NCBI RefSeq assembly: GCF_900168195.1
Contig: NZ_FUYX01000004.1
Coordinates: 186,001 to 250,000 of the forward strand
DNA from: Allobosea thiooxidans
GTDB taxonomy: Bacteria > Pseudomonadota > Alphaproteobacteria > Rhizobiales > Beijerinckiaceae
Direction of reading: 5' to 3'
DNA: 64,000 nt
Part shown: positions 57,999 through 64,000 of the stretch, piece by piece
Layout of the letters: every line of letters starts with the position of its first letter
Numbering within the stretch: position 1 is the stretch's first letter
Notes under the pieces: model-generated
The model's input: only the letters and a program-made list of their open reading frames with translations
The model's database searches: none
Told to the model about the DNA's origin: nothing
Position numbers and translations under genes: made by a program

Positions 57999-59483
57999 AT
58001 GAGCTTCACCGTCCTGACCGCCGAGTTCTCGCATGAGAGCAATACCTTCAGCCGCTGCCCGGCCGATTATGCCGCCTTCACCGATCGCGGCATCAGCCTG
58101 GGCGAGGAGGCGATCGCCGCGCGTGCCGAGGCCAACACCCCGATCGCCGGCTTCCTCGATATCGGCCGCCCGGCCGGCTGGAAGGTCATCCACGCGATAA
58201 GCGCCGCCGCCCAGCCTTCCGGCCCGGTGACGCGCGACGCCTTCGACCGGATCGCCAGCGTCATCGTCGAGACGGCGAAGGCCCATGCCGAAAAGATCAA
58301 TGGCGTGCTGCTCGGCCTGCACGGCGCCATGGTCACGGAGTTCTGCGAGGACGGCGAGGGCGAATTGCTGGAGCGCGTCCGGGCCGTGCTTGGGCCGGAC
58401 GTGCCGATCGGCGTCACGCTCGACCCCCATGCAAACGTGACCCGCAAGATGACCGAGCTCGCTGATATCGTGATTTCCTACAAGACCTATCCGCATGTCG
58501 ACATGCGCGAGATCGGCAAGCTCGCGGCCGGCATCATGCAGCGGACGATGAAGGGCGAGATCAGGCCGGTGACGCTGCGCGCCGAGCGGCCGATGCTGGA
58601 AGAGGTGAATGGCGGGCGCACCGATATCGGCCCGATGGTCGAGCGCATCGCCAAGGCCAAGGCCTATGAGAAGCAAGCGGGCGTCTTCGCCGTCAGCGTC
58701 AATGGCGGCTTCGGCAATGCCGATATCCATGAGGTCGGCCCGACCGTGCTCGTCACCTGCGAGGGCGAGCGCGAGAAGCACCAGGCCTTCGCCGAGGCGA
58801 TGGTCGAGGACATGTGGCAGCGCCGCTTCGAGAAGGTCACGGATTTCCTCTCGGTCGAGGACGCAGTCGCGGAAGCCAAGTCCTATGTCGCGACGAAGGG
58901 GCCGCTGATCATCGCGGATTATGCCGACAATCCCGGCGGCGGCGGCTATGGCGATGCGACCGGCCTGCTCAAGGGCATGATCGCGGCCGATCTCAAGGAC
59001 GCCTGCTTCGGCCCGATGGTCGATCCAGAGGTCGCGGCCGAATTGCGCAAGGGCCAACCGGGTTCGACGGTCTCGGTCCGGCTCGGCGGCAAGGTCGATC
59101 CCGAGATCGGCGGCGGGCCGCTCGCGCTCACCGGCACGCTCGTCAGCGTCAGCGATGGCGATTATACCGGCGACGGACCGATGATGGGCGGTTTGCAGGC
59201 GAGCTGGGGGCCCTGCGCGGTGCTGCGCGTCGGCGATATCGAGATCCTCGTCACCACGATCCGCGCCCAGATGAACGACCTGCAGCAGTTCCGCGCCTTC
59301 GGCATCGACCCCGCGGCGAAGCGCGTCGTCGGTTTGAAGTCGATGCAGCATTTCCGTGCTGCCTTCGAACCGATCGCCGGCAAGGTCATCGTCTGCGACA
59401 GCGGGGCGCTGTGCACGCCCGATCTCGGAAAATTGCCCTATCGCAAGGTGCGGCGGCCCATCTTTCCACTCGATAAGCGATGA
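57999..59483 (+). CDS. M81 family metallopeptidase, MlrC-like (copy 2)
   Basis: A 494-residue MlrC family protein with the M81 signature TAEFSHESNTFS at the N-terminus, GVLLGLHGAMVTEFCEDGEGELL, DPHANVTRKMTELADIVISY, DNPGGGGYGDATGLLKG and a C-terminal MlrC domain ending KVRRPIFPLDKR, almost the same ending as copy 1 (KVRRPIFPLDDI). AGAGGAACGCC precedes the ATG. Ends the module 2 operon. The same gene type beside both ATPase-less transporters suggests a shared, specialised substrate. Confidence 0.92.
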   Translation: MSFTVLTAEFSHESNTFSRCPADYAAFTDRGISLGEEAIAARAEANTPIAGFLDIGRPAGWKVIHAISAAAQPSGPVTRDAFDRIASVIVETAKAHAEKINGVLLGLHGAMVTEFCEDGEGELLERVRAVLGPDVPIGVTLDPHANVTRKMTELADIVISYKTYPHVDMREIGKLAAGIMQRTMKGEIRPVTLRAERPMLEEVNGGRTDIGPMVERIAKAKAYEKQAGVFAVSVNGGFGNADIHEVGPTVLVTCEGEREKHQAFAEAMVEDMWQRRFEKVTDFLSVEDAVAEAKSYVATKGPLIIADYADNPGGGGYGDATGLLKGMIAADLKDACFGPMVDPEVAAELRKGQPGSTVSVRLGGKVDPEIGGGPLALTGTLVSVSDGDYTGDGPMMGGLQASWGPCAVLRVGDIEILVTTIRAQMNDLQQFRAFGIDPAAKRVVGLKSMQHFRAAFEPIAGKVIVCDSGALCTPDLGKLPYRKVRRPIFPLDKR

Positions 59484-59620
59484 TGCCCCCTTTACCCCAT
59501 GTCCATTGAGCAGCGATTGCCCGAGCGGCGGCTTCGCAGCCCAGAGTGCACGGTATTAGAGGCAGCAGCGTCTGACCCGCGCCACATCCGGACATTGGTG
59601 TCTCGCGCATACGCGGACAT
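59484..59620. other. Gene-free gap after module 2
   Basis: No gene recognised. CGGACAT occurs twice in direct orientation near 59590 and 59610, but no full element boundary was visible. Confidence 0.4.
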
Positions 59621-59797
59621 TTAGACAGGCTTGGCCGGCGCCGCGGGAATGCCGGCTGCTGCGGCCGCACCCGTCAGGAACGACCGGCGCGAGAACTTCT
59701 GTTCCACGATTGCGTTGAGGCGGGCGAAAGCCGGGCTGTGGCAGATGCAGCCGAACGCGGATTCCGGGGTTTCATCCACAGCAGTGCATGTGATCAT
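59621..59797 (-). pseudogene. Tat-signal N-terminal fragment, probably of an amidohydrolase
   Basis: A 58-codon frame whose middle reads ARLNAIVEQKFSRRSFLTGA, a twin-arginine export signal with hydrophobic tail, then stops at PAAPAKPV with no mature domain. The Cys/His-rich opening before the signal recalls Tat-exported amidohydrolases. It is the N-terminal stub of a larger exported enzyme. Confidence 0.6.
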
Positions 59798-59900
59798 CGT
59801 GAAAAATCCCGAGGTTGATGTTTTCCAATACGTTTTGCGTCCCGCTGCAATGTGCAGATCCTACCGACGATGGGGTCCGCCATCTGGGCATATTCGAGCT

Positions 59901-60236
59901 TCAGAATCTCGCTTTCGTACGCAGTGACGCCGTCACACCCGTCTGCGCGCTGGCGAGAACAGGTTGCACCACCTGAAGATCGCCCTTGCCGCCATACTGC
60001 CAGGAATGGATGCCTTTTCCGCGCGGCGAGCCCTGGTAGATCTGCGTCCACCAGGCGTCGAAGCTTATGCCGTGGCCGGCGAGGTCGTTGCGCCAATCGC
60101 CGTCGAGCAGTCTGGGTTTCAACCCGAGAGAAGCCTCGGGGACCTCCCCTGAGGAAACAGGTGCGGACGCCATGGCGACGGCGACCAGAACTACGGCAAA
60201 ACAAGCCCCTAATGATATCCGCACAGGGTCCCCCAA
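59901..60236 (-). pseudogene. Truncated OprB-type carbohydrate porin remnant
   Basis: A 111-residue frame with a signal peptide (GACFAVVLVAVAMASAPVSS) and the conserved start of OprB porins: LLDGDWRNDLAGHGISFDAW, then YQGSPRGKGIHSWQYGGKGD. Intact OprB porins are around four times longer; here the reading frame ends at SLRTKARF. A different frame (ESEILKLEYAQMADPIVG) follows in the next 100 bases, as if another sequence was joined. Lies next to the Tat-signal stub. Confidence 0.7.
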
Positions 60237-60620
60237 CCCACCCTTTTTGCATGCGGGCCGGAATGCCGCACGTCGTCGGCTGCGGCTCGAGCTTCAGGCC
60301 CGTCCCAGCCGGACAACCGCTATGATGCAGACGCTCCGGCCGGGCGCTATCTGCACGGCGCATGTTTTTTGCGAATGCCACGGAGACTCGTGCAGTAATT
60401 TCAAGCCCCGAAGCGCTACGGTCCGGTCTCGGGTTGCTGATCAAGGCGGTCCAGCTGATGGCAAGTAGCGCCAAAAGCTGACAACGAACGACTATCCGGA
60501 AGGAGACATTCGGTACTTCTTGCTGGTCTGACTTGCATGGCGCGATATCGAAGTGAGCGGGTAGCTTCATCACATCAAACGCACCGCAGCTTGCGCTCGG
60601 AGAGACGCTGGGCGCGCGGC
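60237..60620. other. Gene-free gap before the sensor kinase
   Basis: 384 bases with no supportable gene, RNA or repeat on either strand. The composition is less GC-biased than the flanks. It may contain the OprB remnant's old promoter and the kinase gene's 3' region. Confidence 0.5.
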
Positions 60621-61976
60621 TCAGCGTGCGAGAACGAGCCTGACCAGGGTCGTGCCGCTTTCACGCGCTACTGTAAGTTTGCCCTCGTGCATTATTGCGA
60701 CCTCCGACGCAATCGCGAGGCCCAGGCCTGAGCCACGAGAGGCGGTGCCCTTGACAAAAGGCTGGATCAGCTCTGCTGGCGAAGCGGAAAAGCCGTCGCC
60801 ATCGTCGGCCACTTCGATCCAGGCTTGGGTTTCGTCAGCGCCGACCGTCACGAGAAGGCGGCTTCGGGCACCGTGTGTCAGAGCATTGTCGATCAGATTG
60901 CTGAGAGCTTCGCGCAAGCTCACGGCATCGCCGTCCACCGTCGGTGATGTCTCCGCCGGCACGAAGGCGATATCAATTTCGCGGGGCAGCGAAAGAGGCA
61001 CGGCCTTCGCAAGCACGGCTTTAGCCAACTCGTTGAGATCGATTGGCGTGGTCGCGGCCGCGTCCTTGCGATGGATCACCATCGCATGGTCGAGCAATTG
61101 CCCGGTCAGACGGCCGAGCTCCGCCGTGCGTTCGTGGATGCGTTTGACGGTATCGGCCTTGCGCCGCGATGCGGGCGTGCCGATCAGGATCTCGACCTGG
61201 GCATCGAGCGCGGCGAGCGGCGTGCGGATCTGGTGCGCAGCATCGGCGATGAAGCGCTGCATGATCGCCATCCGCTCGGAGAGACGGCGCATGAAGTCGT
61301 CGATCGCCTCGACGAGATTGCGGATTTCCAGCGGCGGCTCGGCCTCGATCGGGCGCAGGTCGTCAGGTCGCCTCGCCGCAATCTCGCGCTCGATGCGGGT
61401 CAGCGGCTTCAGTGCCAGCGTCACCGCATAGGCAGCCGCGAGCAGGGCCAGCACGCTCATCACCGCGATGACGCCGAGCGCCTTCAGCGTCAGGTCCCGT
61501 GCCAGCGCGCGCCGGGCATCGGTCGTCTGGGCGACGACGATCGTCGCCCAATTGTTGGTTCCCGGCAGATCGATCTGCCGGGCCAACGTCGCGATGCGCA
61601 CGGGCTGGCCCTGATAGAGGCCATCCTCCAGCACGACCCCGGCGCGGGTCTCCACGGGATCCGCGTCCGAGGCGAGATCCTCGTAGCCGGCGACCACAAT
61701 GCCGCGCGGGTCGACCACCTTGTAGAAGACGAGGTCGTAGTCGGCGAGCGTCGCGATCGTCGAGACCGGCGGATCGACAGTGACGACACCGCCCTGGACA
61801 TAGACATTCTCGGCGATCTGCACGGCGCCGCCGCGCAGCAAGCGATCATAGGCCTGCTGCGCGGCGAGCGAAGAGGAATGCCAGGCGGCGGCGCCGAGCA
61901 CGATCGCCCCCGCCGCCAGCACCGCCGCCAGCACCGCGATAATGCGGAAGCGCAGCGACAGGCGCAGCTCAGACAA
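60621..61976 (-). CDS. Sensor histidine kinase (TctE/QseC-like)
   Basis: A 451-residue membrane kinase: helix 1 (about 11-33), periplasmic 2CSK_N-type sensor domain (about 35-165), helix 2 (about 168-188), HAMP-like linker, HisKA with His248 in ADAAHQIRTPLAALDAQVEI, and HATPase_c with NLIDNALTHGARS and GSGLGLAIASEVA. TTG start at 61976 overlaps the regulator's stop by 8 bases; a start further upstream cannot be excluded. Partners the regulator at 61969-62634; probable signal: a carboxylic acid or the substrate of the neighbouring transporter. Confidence 0.88.
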   Translation of the reverse strand: MSELRLSLRFRIIAVLAAVLAAGAIVLGAAAWHSSSLAAQQAYDRLLRGGAVQIAENVYVQGGVVTVDPPVSTIATLADYDLVFYKVVDPRGIVVAGYEDLASDADPVETRAGVVLEDGLYQGQPVRIATLARQIDLPGTNNWATIVVAQTTDARRALARDLTLKALGVIAVMSVLALLAAAYAVTLALKPLTRIEREIAARRPDDLRPIEAEPPLEIRNLVEAIDDFMRRLSERMAIMQRFIADAAHQIRTPLAALDAQVEILIGTPASRRKADTVKRIHERTAELGRLTGQLLDHAMVIHRKDAAATTPIDLNELAKAVLAKAVPLSLPREIDIAFVPAETSPTVDGDAVSLREALSNLIDNALTHGARSRLLVTVGADETQAWIEVADDGDGFSASPAELIQPFVKGTASRGSGLGLAIASEVAIMHEGKLTVARESGTTLVRLVLAR

Positions 61977-62634
61977 CCGCAAGCTGATACCCCAATCCAC
62001 GCAGGGTCCTGATCTCGACCGAGGCATCGGCCAGCTTGCGGCGCAGCCGCGCGACGAACTGCTCGACCGCGTTGGGGCTCGCCTCCTGGTCGAAATTGAA
62101 GAGCTGCTCGACCAGTTCCTCCTTCGGCACGATCCGGTCTGGACGCGCGGCGAGGATTTCGAGAACCGTCAATTCGCGCCGGGTCAGGTTGAGCGGCCTG
62201 TCATTCACGCTGGCGACGCGCCCGGCCCGGTCGATCACGAGCGGCCCGACGCGCAGCAGGTTGTCGGATTGCCCGGCACTGCGCCGCAACAGCGCCCGGG
62301 CGCGAGCTTCAAGCTCGCCATAGTCGAAGGGCTTGATCAGGTAGTCGTCGGCGCCGAGATCGAGCGCACCGATCCGTTCGTCCACCGCCGAGCGGGCCGT
62401 CAGCACCAGGACCGGCGTCTTCAGCCGCCGCGCCCGCATCTGTCGGAGCACCGCCAAACCGTCCTGTCCAGGCAGGCTCAGATCGAGCACGACGAGATCA
62501 TAGGCCTGCACATGCAGGAGCTCGGAGGCCGTGATGCCGTCCTGCTCCCAGTCGACCGCGTGGCCGATCTTCTCCAGCCGCATCACCACGGCCTCGGCGA
62601 TATCGGCAGTGTCCTCCACGACCAGTACGCGCAA
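61969..62634 (-). CDS. OmpR/PhoB-family response regulator (TctD/QseB-like)
   Basis: A 221-residue two-domain regulator: receiver with the acidic pair Glu7-Asp8, phospho-acceptor Asp51 in LVVLDLSLPGQDG and Lys in LIKPF, followed by a winged-helix Trans_reg_C domain (about 125-219, RPLNLTRRELTVLEILAARP). First gene of the leftward regulator-kinase pair, divergent from an ABC transporter whose expression it may control. Confidence 0.93.
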   Translation of the reverse strand: MRVLVVEDTADIAEAVVMRLEKIGHAVDWEQDGITASELLHVQAYDLVVLDLSLPGQDGLAVLRQMRARRLKTPVLVLTARSAVDERIGALDLGADDYLIKPFDYGELEARARALLRRSAGQSDNLLRVGPLVIDRAGRVASVNDRPLNLTRRELTVLEILAARPDRIVPKEELVEQLFNFDQEASPNAVEQFVARLRRKLADASVEIRTLRGLGYQLAVV

Positions 62635-62739
62635 GCGGATCTCCCTCCCGGCTCCGAGTCAGGCTGGAGTCAGCCTCGCAGATTATCACCCTCGGCAAGC
62701 GCCCATAAGTGCGCAAGGAAACGAAAGAAGGGAGGGTGC

Positions 62740-63519
62740 ATGCTGGCCCCGTTCGACGCTGCAACTGCGACTCCGCTCCTCTCGGTCGAGGGCGTGACGC
62801 TGCAATACAAGACGCCCGACGTGGTGGTGACCGCGACCCGGCGCGTCTCCTTCGATGTCTATCCGTCCGATCGCTTCGTCCTGCTCGGCCCGTCTGGCTG
62901 CGGCAAGTCGACCCTGCTCAAGGCGATCGGCGGGTACCTCACGCCGGTCGAAGGCGAAATCAGCCTGAAGGGCCGCAAGGTCTCCGGCCCCGGCCCGGAC
63001 CGGATGATGGTGTTCCAGGAATTCGACCAGCTCCTGCCCTGGAAGACCGTGCGCGAGAACGTCGTCTTCGCGCTGACGGCCTCGGGCCGCGCTACCCCCT
63101 CCGAAGCAGCCGAGCGCGCCCGCTCCTATATCGACAAGGTCGGCCTCTCCAAGTTCATCGACAGCTACCCGCATATGCTGTCGGGCGGCATGAAGCAGCG
63201 CGTGGCGATCGCGCGTGGCATGGCGATGGAGCCGGACGTCCTGCTGATGGACGAGCCCTTCGCCGCGCTCGACGCCCTCACCCGCCGCAAGATGCAGGAT
63301 GAGCTGCTGCGTCTCTGGGACGACACCAGGTTCACCGTGCTCTTCGTCACCCACTCGATCGAGGAGGCGATCAGGATCGGCACCCGCATCCTGCTGCTCT
63401 CGCCGCATCCCGGCGAGGTCAAGGCCGAGCTCAACAGCGTGCCGCCCGAAGAGATGGGCACCGGCAAGCAGGCCGCGCTCGAAACCCGCATCAACGACAT
63501 GCTGTTCGCGCATCATTGA
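62740..63519 (+). CDS. ABC transporter ATPase, NitT/TauT type (second system)
   Basis: A 259-residue ATPase: Walker A GPSGCGKST (50-58), Q-loop VFQEFDQLLPW, signature HMLSGGMKQRVAIARGM, Walker B VLLMDEPFAALD and switch His in FVTHSIEEA. AAGGGAGGG lies close before the ATG at 62740. Probably partners the permease that follows after 16 bases. Divergent from the response regulator gene. Confidence 0.93.
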   Translation: MLAPFDAATATPLLSVEGVTLQYKTPDVVVTATRRVSFDVYPSDRFVLLGPSGCGKSTLLKAIGGYLTPVEGEISLKGRKVSGPGPDRMMVFQEFDQLLPWKTVRENVVFALTASGRATPSEAAERARSYIDKVGLSKFIDSYPHMLSGGMKQRVAIARGMAMEPDVLLMDEPFAALDALTRRKMQDELLRLWDDTRFTVLFVTHSIEEAIRIGTRILLLSPHPGEVKAELNSVPPEEMGTGKQAALETRINDMLFAHH

Positions 63520-63535
63520 GCCGGAGGAGACCGAC

Positions 63536-64000
63536 ATGACCGACCTCGTCAGCTTCCGTCCGGAAATCATCCGCGACGTCAATTCGAGCGACGCCCCCGT
63601 CGTCGCCAAGACCCTCGGCTGGGTCGAGCGGATCTATCGCCTCGGCTTCGTCCGCAAGGGCCTGATCCTCGCGGTGCTCGCCCTCGCCTGGGAGGCCTAT
63701 GGCCGCTGGCTCGGCAACCCCCTGCTGTTCCCGACCTTCGGCCAGACGGTCCAGGCCTTCGTCGAGAACATCGTCAACGGCGTCATCCCGCAGCGGATGC
63801 TGGTCTCGCTGCAGACGCTCGTCATCGGCTACGGCATCGGCATCGTGCTCGCCGCGCTGCTGACGACGCTGGCGATCGGCTCGCGCATCGGCGCCGACCT
63901 GCTGGAAACCCTGACCTCGATGTTCAACCCGCTGCCGGCGATCGCGCTGCTGCCGCTGGCGCTCATCTGGTTCGGGCTCGGCACCGGCAGCGTGATCTTC
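63536..64000 (+). CDS. ABC transporter permease, NitT/TauT type, cut by the window end
   Basis: The first 155 residues of a permease: cytoplasmic lead with IRDVNSSDAPVV, first helix GLILAVLALAWEAYG, a LLFPTFGQTVQAFV loop and further helices with ALLTTLAIGSRIGADLLETL before the edge. CCGGAGGAG precedes the ATG at 63536. The binding protein of this system was not seen and may lie beyond the window. Confidence 0.9.
   Translation, partial: MTDLVSFRPEIIRDVNSSDAPVVAKTLGWVERIYRLGFVRKGLILAVLALAWEAYGRWLGNPLLFPTFGQTVQAFVENIVNGVIPQRMLVSLQTLVIGYGIGIVLAALLTTLAIGSRIGADLLETLTSMFNPLPAIALLPLALIWFGLGTGSVIF

Overview
The window is high-GC DNA (AT-poor throughout except about 44990-45414) with the gene style of an alphaproteobacterium of the order Hyphomicrobiales. 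Bosea or a close relative is my guess, from the complete formylglutamate-type histidine pathway, many intergenic inverted repeats and GGAAC-N17-CGTT stress promoters. No rRNA, tRNA, CRISPR array, intact transposon or phage gene was seen.

Layout. 1-438: small lipoprotein and its terminator. 472-8788: histidine utilisation regulon, hutF-hutC leftward and hutI-hutH-hutG-hutU-hutD rightward, divided by two copies of a TTGCATATGCAA operator. 8899-11204: two divergent citrate synthase paralogues, one with an N-terminal helix-turn-helix. 11357-12601: cyclopropane-fatty-acid synthase-like enzyme. 12867-16014: ABC transporter (binding protein, permease, ATPase) with a Mug-type DNA glycosylase gene inside the operon. 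A third TTGCATATGCAA box lies upstream, so it is probably part of the hut regulon. 16256-17812: thiamine-diphosphate enzyme. 17995-19038: deacetylase of the HDAC/polyamine family. 19168-25091: TetR regulator, acyl-CoA dehydrogenase and a two-subunit biotin-dependent acyl-CoA carboxylase. 25255-25563: small secreted protein.

25582-33411: leftward peptide-uptake module (MlrC-like M81 protein, amidohydrolase, binding protein, two permeases, desuccinylase-like hydrolase) with no ATPase gene. 33602-35388: topoisomerase IB and three small proteins, two of the genes behind EcfG-type general stress promoters. 35498-36445 hemC; 36558-38972 MocR regulator and divergent EamA exporter; 39095-39961 predicted envelope protein. 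40032-44848: catabolic cluster (SDR, YciI-like, FAD-linked 2-hydroxyacid dehydrogenase, MFS transporter) with divergent TetR gene and operator.

45415-49058 is the most interesting stretch: a three-gene operon behind an AT-rich leader. It encodes a multi-zinc-knuckle protein with a degenerate GGDEF-like tail, a processive family-2 glycosyltransferase and a membrane-fusion (HlyD-like) protein, which together look like an uncharacterised synthase-dependent exopolysaccharide system. A class A penicillin-binding protein gene follows. 52256-59483: a second peptide-uptake module (DadA-like oxidase, RpiR regulator, binding protein, two permeases, second M81 protein), again without ATPase and bordered on both sides by broken gene remnants (51536-52039 and 59621-60236). 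60621-64000: two-component system divergent from a second NitT/TauT-type ABC transporter, whose permease runs off the window end.

At least eleven intergenic inverted repeats of several families are scattered between 5480 and 28420. Several sit inside operons, and in three cases the repeat end supplies the Shine-Dalgarno sequence or start codon of the next gene.
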